Of a stretch of 9,609 nt of DNA, positions 1-6,953 are shown piece by piece. The stretch's first letter is position 1. Each line of letters opens with the position of its first letter. The notes below the pieces were generated by a model. It saw only the letters and a program-made list of their open reading frames with translations. It searched no databases and had not been told where the DNA came from. The translations under genes were made by a program, and so were the position numbers. Source of the stretch: Deferribacteres bacterium JdFR-76 (GTDB taxonomy: Bacteria > Zhuqueibacterota > JdFR-76); contig MTOL01000138.1 of the NCBI GenBank assembly GCA_002011685.1, forward strand, positions 1-9,609. The letters run 5' to 3'.

Positions 1-646
1 GAACCTTACGGTAAGAATCTGTTTCAATCCTGCCGCAGTCCGATTCAAACTTATATGCAGATGTTGTTGAAAATCAGGTGCTTTCATTGTTTCAATCCTG
101 CCGCAGTCCGATTCAAACTGCACTCAAAAAAGGGACAGTTCCAAACGACCTTAGTTTCAATCCTGCCGCAGTCCGATTCAAACTGTTACGGTACTAAGTA
201 TACTTCTAACATTATTCTGTTTCAATCCTGCCGCAGTCCGATTCAAACTTTAATATTGATGAGAAATAACATGGAGGTGCAAAAGTTTCAATCCTGCCGC
301 AGTCCGATTCAAACAGCAACAATTTGTATCGTTTACTTCTTTATTTGGGGTTTCAATCCTGCCGCAGTCCGATTCAAACCAAGTAGATGTAGCAAAAATC
401 GTGCCAGAAGGGAGGGGTTTCAATCCTGCCGCAGTCCGATTCAAACGAGTGAGAGAAAACTTGCCATTCTAAACATAACAACGTTTCAATCCTGCCGCAG
501 TCCGATTCAAACATATCCTGTTCGTTCTTTTCATGGCGTAAGGAAACATGTTTCAATCCTGCCGCAGTCCGATTCAAACGGGAAGTGCTCTGGGATTTCT
601 TCCAATGCCCATTATGGTTTCAATCCTGCCGCAGTCCGATTCAAAC
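1..646 (-). CRISPR. Type I-B CRISPR array, truncated at the window edge
   Basis: Ten repeats of 30 nt, identical by eye, lie at 21-50, 89-118, 154-183, 219-248, 285-314, 350-379, 417-446, 483-512, 550-579 and 617-646. The nine whole spacers are 38, 35, 35, 36, 35, 37, 36, 37 and 37 nt in coordinate order. Bases 1-20 are part of another spacer or the trailer; the lowest-coordinate repeat shows no decay, so the array probably continues. I read it on the minus strand: there the repeat starts GTTTGAATCGG and ends GGATTGAAAC, and its last 8 nt (ATTGAAAC) match the 5' handle usual in I-B crRNAs. That puts the leader end, and the newest spacer (580-616), beside cas2. The repeat ends are inverted copies with one mismatch (GTTTGAATC and GATTGAAAC), and the centre holds the odd palindrome CTGCGGCAG. 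All spacers differ. Their sources cannot be named without a search. Confidence 0.98.
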
Positions 647-749
647 CCATCTATATCGCCCAAAAAAATAACCCCTTATAACACCAATCAAAGAAAAAAT
701 GTCTGTCGATTCATTATCCTGCTTTTCTACGCAGAGGATCGACAATCAC
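647..749 (-). promoter_or_regulatory. CRISPR leader between cas2 and the first repeat
   Basis: These 103 bases lie between the cas2 stop codon and the leader-proximal repeat. On the minus strand the part nearest the array is AT-rich with T-runs (664-670 and 694-699), as in many leaders. It should hold the array promoter and the Cas1-Cas2 integration signals. A possible -10 element on the minus strand is TTATAA at 681-676. A weak -35 match, CAGACA, lies 18 nt upstream at 705-700. This promoter call is tentative. The leader role follows from position, base composition and repeat orientation. Confidence 0.7.
694..744 (-). terminator. Hairpin with T-run after cas2 (possible terminator)
   Basis: On the minus strand, 6 nt past the cas2 stop codon, TGTCGAT (744-738) can pair with ATCGACA (710-704). 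A shorter inner stem, CTGC with GCAG (734-731 and 722-719), sits inside it. Four bases after the outer stem comes a run of six T (699-694), followed by CTTT. This resembles a weak intrinsic terminator that would separate cas mRNA from array transcription. The stem is only 7 bp with a large internal loop and the T-run is slightly offset, so a leader element or chance is also possible. Confidence 0.33.
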
Positions 750-1013
750 TCAAAGAATCGTATCCAGAGGATTCTTTTCTTGACCCATAATCTCCCTTTT
801 AAGCAAAACCGCATCTCTTACCTTAAAAATAAGCACTGAATCCTTCTTTAAATCAAGCACTTTTTTTAGCTTTAGCTTTAGTTCTTTTAATTTCGCTTCG
901 CTCAGGTCGCCTTCAAATACGCTGTTTTGAATCCAATTCAGGTACTGTCGACATACTTTCAGCGCTTTGGCTACCCGTTTTTCTTCCACATCGTAAACCA
1001 AAATCACATGCAT
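750..1013 (-). CDS. cas2: CRISPR-associated endonuclease Cas2 (type I-B)
   Basis: This 87-residue protein is the usual size for I-B Cas2. Cas2 forms the dimer that bridges two Cas1 dimers in the spacer integration complex. It has the ferredoxin-like fold start MHVILVYDVEEKRV, in which Asp8 is the conserved metal-site aspartate of the family, and the family motif NSVFEGDL in the middle. I chose the ATG at 1013. A longer reading from 1037 adds eight residues, overlaps cas1, and moves the conserved first strand away from the N terminus. AGAGGG lies just upstream, overlapping the cas1 stop TAG, with a short 3-nt spacing. Only 7 nt separate it from cas1, so translation is probably coupled. It is the last gene of the operon, and the leader and array follow. 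Confidence 0.95.
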   Translation of the reverse strand: MHVILVYDVEEKRVAKALKVCRQYLNWIQNSVFEGDLSEAKLKELKLKLKKVLDLKKDSVLIFKVRDAVLLKREIMGQEKNPLDTIL

Positions 1014-1020
1014 GTGCCCT

Positions 1021-2115
1021 CTACCACCAAAGTTCAAACGGCCTGTAATTCTCCTGTCCCATCAAATGTTTGATCAGCTTGTAACATTCCAGCCGGATCA
1101 GCCGACGGTAGCTGACATTCCGGCCGATTTTTCGGTGCTTGATGGTTGTGGATAACCGCTCATCAAATTCTTTGATGAACAGTTTGCGGCCTTCCTCGTT
1201 TAACCAGCATATCTTCCCTTTCAGGGTTACGTGTTTTTTCTGGGTGATCTGTCTTTTGTTGAGTAGCGTGAAAATGAGCCGGTCGGCCAGGAGAGGTTTG
1301 AAAATTTCCGCAATATCAAGCGACAAAGAAAAGCGTTTGGTCCCAGGCTCGTGAAGGTAAGAAATTAGCGGGCTGAGCTGGGTCCGATAGATTTCTGACA
1401 GACAGGTGGTGTAAACGAGACTGTTACCAAAGCTGATCATGGCGTTTATCAAATTGTCCGGTGGATGTTTGGTACGTCGTTCAAATTCAATTTCCTGTTC
1501 GATGATTTCTGGCCACGCCGAATAATACCACTGCCGGATATTTCCCTCAATTCCCATAAGTTCTTCGATCGATGATACTTTCTTCAGCTCTTCCCGCAAT
1601 GCCGTGATGGAATCGAGGTAGTTCTGAAGGGATTTCCCGCGGTTGTGGTAATACTGAAGGTTGCGCAGCATGTTGGCAGAAGCTCCCAGAGTAAATTGCC
1701 TGGCCAAAAAAAGGCGTTCATGCGGATTGTCGTATGCACGCACCTGGCGCACCAGAAGTTCGCCGCTGTTCAGAAATTCTCTGGGATAGAACGTGCCTGA
1801 ATAGAAACCAAAGTAATTAAAAATGTGAATGGGAATACCTTTGCTCCCACAGAAATTGAAAAACTTCCGGTTAAAATCTGCTTCGCCAAAAATATAAATG
1901 GAGTCGATATCCTCTACCGGAATAACTTTTTTCTCGGCGGTTTCTTCGTAATCGATGTCAGGTTCCGAATCAATGAGCTGTGGTTCTTTTTCCAGCCTCT
2001 CTTCAAAATCTGCGATAGTTTCGGCATCACTTTTACTCCGGTAGCGGGTGAAAAAGATCGTATGCTGTTTGCGGCTCAATCGGCCCGGATTAAAAATGTA
2101 GTAGTTCCTAGCCAT
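1021..2115 (-). CDS. cas1: CRISPR-associated integrase Cas1 (type I-B, HMARI-like)
   Basis: This 364-residue protein catalyses insertion of new spacers at the leader end of the array. The N-terminal beta domain begins MARNYYIFNPGRLSRKQHT and includes VEDIDSIYIFGEADFN (67-82). The C-terminal helical domain carries the metal residues expected for Cas1: Glu190 (GIEGNIRQWYY), His255 (SYLHEPGTKRFS) and Asp267/Glu270 (SLSLDIAEIFKP). The end, from YRRLIRLECYKLIKH to FELWW, is typical of the I-B/HMARI family. The protein is longer than the roughly 320-340 residues I expect. The surplus is an acidic insertion at about residues 27-62, between the first strands and IPVEDI. The ATG is preceded by GGAG (2126-2123) at 7 nt, inside the end of cas4, and only 3 nt separate it from the cas4 stop. 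Confidence 0.97.
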   Translation of the reverse strand: MARNYYIFNPGRLSRKQHTIFFTRYRSKSDAETIADFEERLEKEPQLIDSEPDIDYEETAEKKVIPVEDIDSIYIFGEADFNRKFFNFCGSKGIPIHIFNYFGFYSGTFYPREFLNSGELLVRQVRAYDNPHERLFLARQFTLGASANMLRNLQYYHNRGKSLQNYLDSITALREELKKVSSIEELMGIEGNIRQWYYSAWPEIIEQEIEFERRTKHPPDNLINAMISFGNSLVYTTCLSEIYRTQLSPLISYLHEPGTKRFSLSLDIAEIFKPLLADRLIFTLLNKRQITQKKHVTLKGKICWLNEEGRKLFIKEFDERLSTTIKHRKIGRNVSYRRLIRLECYKLIKHLMGQENYRPFELWW

Positions 2116-2118
2116 TTT

Positions 2119-2727
2119 TCAGCTCCAGCAAAATTCTCTGTACGAACAATGTTTGCAATATGGCTTTTTTCTCGCTTTTGGCGGCACTGGCTTGCGGATA
2201 ATTTCCACTATTTTCTCCAGTTTCTTTTTTAGTTCGGCTTCATCCTCCTTAGTGAGAGTAACAGAAATCCTCTTCCGCTGTTTTGGGAATTCTAAAATGC
2301 CGTCGAGCGTTCCAAAACCGTGTTCCTTCAACATCCAAAGATAGTACTTCAGCTGCCAGATATGTGCTGTAAGAGCGCGGTCGCTCTTTTTTACTTCATG
2401 CACCAGACCATCCGGCGTAATTCGATCAATCCGGATGTTTTCAAAAATTGATATCTCTTTTTCTGATCGCGTGTAGAATTCTTCTGTAATGAGCCGCCCG
2501 AGGTGGACAATCTCAGAATCAAAACTCATATTGATGTCGTGGGCAAAATACCACAGTTCGGTATGACATACATGAAAATAGTTGACCATAACGCCGGTGA
2601 CCGAACGGCTGAAGAAATCCTCTTCCGTTCGTGACGGATATTTGCTGTTCGGACAAAAACGCGATACGGGGCGGTCCGCCGTCGTAAGTTCTGGCGCGTT
2701 TCGTTTGGGTTTTGTGGATGAATTCAC
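2119..2727 (-). CDS. cas4: Cas4 nuclease with 4Fe-4S cluster (type I-B)
   Basis: Cas4 (202 residues here) is a RecB-family nuclease that works with Cas1-Cas2 to trim prespacers and define PAM and orientation. Visible are the cluster cysteines Cys54, Cys191, Cys194 and Cys200; Asp101 (motif II); the Glu111-Val-Lys113 motif III in HEVKKS; and the QxxxY motif Gln125-Tyr129. The motif-I His that I expect in GKLIHE-like segments is Thr81 here (LGRLITEEFY). A basic, polar extension of about 42 residues precedes the usual start SVTGVMVNYF, so the protein is longer than the roughly 165-170 residues typical of I-B. The start is GTG at 2727, giving a 4-nt overlap (GTGA) with the cas3 stop. AGGAGG lies 10 nt upstream. 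The internal Met47 (2589) has no visible ribosome site, which favours the long form. Confidence 0.94.
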   Translation of the reverse strand: MNSSTKPKRNAPELTTADRPVSRFCPNSKYPSRTEEDFFSRSVTGVMVNYFHVCHTELWYFAHDINMSFDSEIVHLGRLITEEFYTRSEKEISIFENIRIDRITPDGLVHEVKKSDRALTAHIWQLKYYLWMLKEHGFGTLDGILEFPKQRKRISVTLTKEDEAELKKKLEKIVEIIRKPVPPKARKKPYCKHCSYREFCWS

Positions 2728-5168
2728 AGAATAAATTCCTCCTCTTTGGCCCTGATAAAACCGGTTTCCGGATTATAATAGGTGTCTACCCAATCGTTTG
2801 GGATGTATCCGAGCGTACTGCCAGTCTCCTCCCAGAAATGTTGCTTGGCGAATCTTAATGGAATTGAAAGGACGTACTGCCTGAGTTTGCTGCGCAGGTG
2901 CAGGTATTTTTGTCGTCTTTTATGAATATCTTTTTCTTGCAGGACCGCAGTTTTATATTGTTGCCACAGCTCCGCTGCGTGTTCATCAATTTCGACGAAA
3001 ACATCTACGAACGGTTGGGTGGTCCGGATGAGCTGGAAGTTTTGAAGGGCGTTGTAGCGGCCTTCGGCCCACCAGGCTTCGAAAATGGTTCGGTCGGTAA
3101 TCTGCTCGTATTTTCGAACCAGTCGCTGGTAGTTTTCGTGGATGAGGCGGTAGAATTCGGGTTCATGAAGCTGTTTTTTTCCGGCCAGAAGTTCCTGGCA
3201 GATCTGGATGTGGCTTTTTCCATAAATCCGATGGGCCAGAAGGGACCCGTGCTCATCTTTTAAACACACGATGTGCAATTCGCCCTCAGGTTTCATCCCG
3301 TGCCGGTTCACACGGCCGGCTGCTTGAACCAGAGAGTCAACCGGCGCGATGTCCCGATACACCCGGTCGAAATCCAGATCCACACCCGCCTCGATGACCT
3401 GGGTGGTTACCAGAATTGCCGGTTCGCCCCTGTTCAAAAGGTCATTCAGGCGTTCAATTCTCTTTTTGCGCTCAATCGGCAAAATGTTGGTGGAAAGGTA
3501 AAAAAGCGGCGTTTTTTCCTGTAGCTCGGCTTTCAGTTCGTTGTAAATCCGGATGGACGAGGAGATCGTATTGAGGATAATTGCACAGGAGCGGTCCGTT
3601 TCCAGCAGGGATCTCAGCCGGTTTGCAAAATTGTCGAGTTCCTCTGGTTCTGAGTGGAAGAATGCCCGGACCCGGTCCAGTTGCTCAAACAGTTCGGAAT
3701 GGTTTTCCACCAGCTCGGTACAGGAACCTGGCGGGAAAATAATCGGTTGGGTAGCGGTCATCAGAATGGCCGTGCAGGCAAAATGCTGCGTGACTTCTCT
3801 AATAAGCTCCCGTACCGCCGGCCAGTATTCCACCGGCAGATTCTGTATTTCGTCCAGAATCAGGATTGCTCCCGCAATATGGTGAAATTTTTTCAGGGAA
3901 CGGTTCCGGACGGAAAAAAGGGTTTCAAAAAGCTGAACAAATGTGGTAACGACAATTTCCGATTCCCAGCTTTCCGTCAAGAGCAAAGCTTTATCCAGTG
4001 GAAGATCCTCCCCAGGTGAAACCCGATAGCGGATATCCGCGAGATGGTGATGTTTGAGCAGATAGGGTTGAGGCCGGGTTGCGAAGTCGGGGATTTGTTC
4101 CAGCACCTGGCGAAAAACCTCGAAATTCTGGTCGATGATACTGGTGAATGGCAGGGCGTACACAATCCTTGGCAGGTATCCTTTTTCCCTTCGGATTTTC
4201 TCCCGGATTTTCAGGGCAAAATTGAGAACGGCCAATGTTTTGCCGCTACCCGTGGGAGCTGTTAACGTGAAAATACGTTCCTTTGGGCTGTAGATGACTG
4301 TCTGTTCGTTCAACTGGTGGTAAAGTGACTGACGTATCCGCAAAATGCCGGGTGGAAGGTGTTTTTTCGGCAATCTGGGAAGAAACGAATCCACCAGCGA
4401 GTCTCGCAACTCCGGACGCAAAGGAAAAAGTGCCGCGTCGGCAGCATGCCGTTTATCCGCATCAATGAGGATAGAAAAAAGCAGGTACAGGCGCCTGTGA
4501 AAACCCTTCAGATTTTTTGACCCGGCGGCATCTTCCCAGCTTTCGGCCGCTTCCAGCAAAAGGTCAATGAATGGTGAAGAGGGGCTTTTCATCTGCCGGA
4601 CAAAATCTTCCAACGCTGCTGGGTCCAGGCCCATTTCCTGCAGGTCCTCTCCAATCTGCAGGCTGTTTTTCTCCAGATCCAGCAGCTGTTTCTGAGAGAT
4701 CGCTTTGATTTGCTGAAGTCTCTGAATATCGCCTATGGCACCGGCATCTCCCGCGTCCAAATACTCCACATAATCTTTGATCCAGTCCTGGAGGCCGGTT
4801 AAGTTGCCATGGTGGCACCAGATGGCAGAAAAGATGAGCCAGAGGGACTCCCAATCTGTCCGTTCAGATGACCGGTACCAGGAAAAGGCCCCCCAGAATG
4901 CGGAAAGCTGACTGTGGTGGCGCGCGCTGCCCGAATCTTCCCCCTTTTGCAAGTAGTTCTGAAAATAGGAAGTGAATTTCCCAAAATCATGGGTTAATCC
5001 AATGTGATGGGCCAACATCACGACATGGTCCTTCACATCCATATTGTCGGGCAGCTGCTGCGCGTAATACTGGCAAAGTTGTGCCACCTCGCGCAGGTGA
5101 TCCTTCAGCAATGTGGCGGAACAGATCTCTCCGGTTGCGGATTTTTCCACGTGAGAATAGAATTTCAT
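2724..5168 (-). CDS. cas3: Cas3 helicase-nuclease with N-terminal HD domain
   Basis: This is the effector that Cascade recruits to unwind and degrade target DNA; it has 814 residues from the ATG at 5168. The HD nuclease domain spans about residues 1-240: His24 (KDHL), the HD pair His60-Asp61 (THDFGK), His84/His85 and His119/His120 (WCHHGN). The SF2 helicase follows, with Walker A APTGSGKT (304-311), DEIQ as the DExH-type box (439-442), TATQ (471-474), VIEAGVDLDF (591-600) and motif VI QAAGRVNRHG (615-624). A C-terminal domain runs to 814. All key motifs look intact. The frame stays open upstream to a TTG at 5282, which would add 38 residues and overlap cas5. I prefer ATG 5168 because the sequence from MKFYSHVEKS matches the expected HD start. 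The site before it is weak (only AAAGGG or GGAA at poor spacing). It overlaps cas4 by 4 nt. Confidence 0.96.
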   Translation of the reverse strand: MKFYSHVEKSATGEICSATLLKDHLREVAQLCQYYAQQLPDNMDVKDHVVMLAHHIGLTHDFGKFTSYFQNYLQKGEDSGSARHHSQLSAFWGAFSWYRSSERTDWESLWLIFSAIWCHHGNLTGLQDWIKDYVEYLDAGDAGAIGDIQRLQQIKAISQKQLLDLEKNSLQIGEDLQEMGLDPAALEDFVRQMKSPSSPFIDLLLEAAESWEDAAGSKNLKGFHRRLYLLFSILIDADKRHAADAALFPLRPELRDSLVDSFLPRLPKKHLPPGILRIRQSLYHQLNEQTVIYSPKERIFTLTAPTGSGKTLAVLNFALKIREKIRREKGYLPRIVYALPFTSIIDQNFEVFRQVLEQIPDFATRPQPYLLKHHHLADIRYRVSPGEDLPLDKALLLTESWESEIVVTTFVQLFETLFSVRNRSLKKFHHIAGAILILDEIQNLPVEYWPAVRELIREVTQHFACTAILMTATQPIIFPPGSCTELVENHSELFEQLDRVRAFFHSEPEELDNFANRLRSLLETDRSCAIILNTISSSIRIYNELKAELQEKTPLFYLSTNILPIERKKRIERLNDLLNRGEPAILVTTQVIEAGVDLDFDRVYRDIAPVDSLVQAAGRVNRHGMKPEGELHIVCLKDEHGSLLAHRIYGKSHIQICQELLAGKKQLHEPEFYRLIHENYQRLVRKYEQITDRTIFEAWWAEGRYNALQNFQLIRTTQPFVDVFVEIDEHAAELWQQYKTAVLQEKDIHKRRQKYLHLRSKLRQYVLSIPLRFAKQHFWEETGSTLGYIPNDWVDTYYNPETGFIRAKEEEFIL
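2738..2743 (-). promoter_or_regulatory. Ribosome binding site of cas4 inside the cas3 end
   Basis: AGGAGG on the minus strand lies 10 nt before the GTG at 2727. It is part of the last cas3 codons (Glu-Glu-Glu-Phe). It supports the GTG start and so the N-terminal extension of Cas4, and it suggests that cas3 and cas4 translation are coupled. Confidence 0.75.
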
Positions 5169-5218
5169 AGTTCCAGGCAACCCTTTCCACTGCTGAAGAG
5201 GGTCCGGTTTGGCCCCTT

Positions 5219-5230
5219 GGCAAATTTGCC
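5219..5230. repeat. 12-bp perfect palindrome in the cas5-cas3 gap
   Basis: GGCAAATTTGCC is a perfect palindrome in the 79-nt space between the cas5 stop and the preferred cas3 start, the widest junction of the operon. It could be an operator half-site pair or a small RNA structure. Nothing in the sequence names a regulator, and a chance palindrome is possible. Confidence 0.4.
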
Positions 5231-5247
5231 CCGCATGGCGGTCGGCG

Positions 5248-6009
5248 CTAATAAAATAGAATCGTGCTTTCCTGATCCCCAATTTGGATCCGGTATGTTG
5301 GCTTGCGGAAAATGGCTTTAATCTTATCCCGGTTTCGCTCCCAGATCAGATCGATCACGGGTCCTGGTTCTCGATCCGGAAGAAATTCCCTGCGAACATG
5401 CTCCCGGAAGAAGGTTGGCATCTGCCCGTCCAGAGGTTCAAGGGAAATGGAGTTTGCTTTGATCAGGTGCAGCGCTGCAACGCCCCGGATGATTGTTTCC
5501 GTTCCCGGCGGGATTTCCTCCAGAATCTTCACCTCGCCTGGCCATTCAATCCATGAAAAGAAGGGCGCACTGCCCATAAACGGGATATGAGCGGACATCT
5601 TCTCCCTAAGTATTTTTTCCAGCATCAGCTCCACATCTTTGTGTCGGAAAGAAAGGATAATCCGGTAATGAAGTTCCCCTTCCGGAAACGTTTCCGAAAC
5701 CACCAGCTCCATGGGAATCTGGGTGTGTTCGTCATCCAGAGATCGGTACAGGTCCTGGCGGTTTTTTATGTAAGCGTAGTTCACGGTTTGCATAATCTTT
5801 CGCGGACGCGACAGAATCTGAACGGCCATTTGCATGTTGTTTTCATTTAGAAGTTCGTAGTAGCTGTCCCGTTCCAGTTCGAGGAGACCAGCTACCGTTC
5901 CAGCCACGACAGTTGGTGGTGGCAGCGAATAGCTCAGCGAGGAAGAGTTGGTATCAAACTGGCGGAAATGGGCAAAGATGCCCTTCCAGTCGAACGCCAG
6001 AAGGTTCAT
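5248..6009 (-). CDS. cas5: Cascade subunit Cas5 (type I-B, Cas5h-like)
   Basis: This 253-residue RAMP protein should cap the 5' handle of the crRNA and contact Cas8b in Cascade. The start LLAFDWKGIFAHFRQF and the segment SLPPPTVVAGTVAGLL (28-43) are characteristic of Cas5 in subtype I-B. A second conserved-looking segment is FMGSAPFFSWIEW (144-156). In subtype I-B the crRNA is cut by Cas6, so Cas5 is not expected to be the processing nuclease, unlike in I-C. The ATG at 6009 is chosen over an upstream reading from 6114 that would run into cas7. GGAGG lies 6 nt before this ATG, and Cas5 homologues begin here. It follows cas7 after 16 nt and is followed by the unusually wide gap to cas3. No truncation or frameshift is seen. 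Confidence 0.94.
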   Translation of the reverse strand: MNLLAFDWKGIFAHFRQFDTNSSSLSYSLPPPTVVAGTVAGLLELERDSYYELLNENNMQMAVQILSRPRKIMQTVNYAYIKNRQDLYRSLDDEHTQIPMELVVSETFPEGELHYRIILSFRHKDVELMLEKILREKMSAHIPFMGSAPFFSWIEWPGEVKILEEIPPGTETIIRGVAALHLIKANSISLEPLDGQMPTFFREHVRREFLPDREPGPVIDLIWERNRDKIKAIFRKPTYRIQIGDQESTILFY

Positions 6010-6015
6010 TTTCAG

Positions 6016-6020
6016 CCTCC
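6016..6020 (-). promoter_or_regulatory. Ribosome binding site deciding the cas5 start
   Basis: GGAGG on the minus strand sits 6 nt before the ATG at 6009, within the short cas7-cas5 gap. It argues for a 253-residue Cas5 rather than a longer product overlapping cas7. Confidence 0.75.
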
Positions 6021-6025
6021 GTTCT

Positions 6026-6940
6026 CTACGCCTCGAGTCGGTTGGCATTCGGCAAGGCGGCCATATTCCCTTTGATCTGGATGTCCGGGTCAATCCAGAA
6101 ATGGGTTGTCGCAATGTGCTGCTTTACCGCCTCCAGTTTTTCGATGAGCCGGCTGAGGTCCAGAATAATGTCATTGATAGAGAGGACCTCCTCGGCCTTT
6201 TTGCCGTCGGCAAGTTCTATTTTAATCCACTGCCGGAAATCGGGCAGAATAAATTCCTTGCTGTTGTATTCGACGCGGATGTATACACGTGGCGTCTGGC
6301 CGATTTTGCTGCGGGTGGCATGAAGCGGAATCGCCTTCAGCATAGCTTCATCCAGAAGTTGTATGTCATCGTGCCGCAATTTCGTTCTTTCCGCGTTGTA
6401 TCCCGAAATAACGCCGTGGAAGGCGATCAGCGAGTACTTTACGCGGTAATCTTTGCCGATTGTCCCCTGTTCTCTCCCGGCTTCGGAACTGAAGCGTGAA
6501 GTGATGGTCTGCGAATCCAGCAGGTACACCCGGTTCAGGGAGTACCCCCAGTTGAACTGTACGGGGCCGGTGAACGAAATCGACTGACCTTTCTGGTCCT
6601 CCAGCTTTACCGGGATGGTAGCTCCAAAAAGCCGGATGTCCACCAGTTTTTCCAGTATCCGGTTCAGATCCTCCTTGGCCAGTTTTTTGGCCTTTTGCTG
6701 CCCCAGAATTTCGGTGATCCGCTGACCCGCCGTTACAACTTCACCCTCTTCCGACTTTTGCACATAGAGGTCGTGGCCTCTGGCACTCAGATAATCCCGG
6801 ATATACCGCTTGAGGCGGACGTCGCTAACCAGGTTTGTCTGGGTCGGATAATCCATCCGCGGTCTGTTTTCCTCATCCGGATCCCCGTTTGGATTGCACA
6901 TCTGAGCGTCGTAAATGAACAAAATCTGGGAATTGTTCAT
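6026..6940 (-). CDS. cas7: Cascade backbone subunit Cas7 (type I-B, Csh2-like)
   Basis: This 304-residue protein forms the repeated backbone that coats the crRNA spacer in Cascade. It belongs to the Csh2/Cas7b group: the N-terminal motif NPNGDPDEENRPR (16-28) is followed by VSDVRLKRYIRDYL (38-51), then DIRLFGATIP (101-110) and FTGPVQFNWGYSLNRV (123-138), all usual landmarks of the family. The length is normal and no motif is broken. The ATG at 6940 is preceded at 7 nt by AGGAGG, one of the best ribosome sites in the operon. This suits the subunit needed in most copies. The cas8b stop lies 12 nt upstream and cas5 begins 16 nt downstream. Confidence 0.96.
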   Translation of the reverse strand: MNNSQILFIYDAQMCNPNGDPDEENRPRMDYPTQTNLVSDVRLKRYIRDYLSARGHDLYVQKSEEGEVVTAGQRITEILGQQKAKKLAKEDLNRILEKLVDIRLFGATIPVKLEDQKGQSISFTGPVQFNWGYSLNRVYLLDSQTITSRFSSEAGREQGTIGKDYRVKYSLIAFHGVISGYNAERTKLRHDDIQLLDEAMLKAIPLHATRSKIGQTPRVYIRVEYNSKEFILPDFRQWIKIELADGKKAEEVLSINDIILDLSRLIEKLEAVKQHIATTHFWIDPDIQIKGNMAALPNANRLEA

Positions 6941-6947
6941 GGCAGGT

Positions 6948-6953
6948 CCTCCT
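6948..6953 (-). promoter_or_regulatory. cas7 ribosome site overlapping the cas8b stop
   Basis: AGGAGG on the minus strand shares its first base with the last A of the cas8b TAA stop, giving TAAGGAGG, and lies 7 nt before the cas7 ATG. Ribosomes finishing cas8b or the internal cas11 frame end right on this site, so coupling to cas7 is likely. Confidence 0.7.

Noticed and set aside
1..218. Shared 8-mer TTACGGTA in the partial spacer (6-13) and a whole spacer (186-193)
   Set aside because: The match is short and does not extend, so it gives no evidence that the two spacers come from the same target.
249..284. Spacer resembling a gene start (stop, ATG and GGAGG-like bases close together)
   Set aside because: It is a 36-nt spacer from an unknown element; the resemblance cannot be tested without finding the protospacer.
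55..681. Long plus-strand open frame with a repeated FQSCRSPIQT peptide, looking like a repeat protein
   Set aside because: It is an artefact of the CRISPR array: the repeat has no stop in any plus-strand frame and the peptide is just the translated repeat. Frame shifts between units follow spacer length.
5169..5282. N-terminal extension of Cas3 from TTG 5282
   Set aside because: It starts at a rare codon inside cas5, and the HD domain begins naturally at the ATG at 5168. Kept only as an alternative.
5948..6499. 183-residue plus-strand open frame opposite cas7 and the cas5 start
   Set aside because: It is antisense to intact cas7 with no family resemblance.
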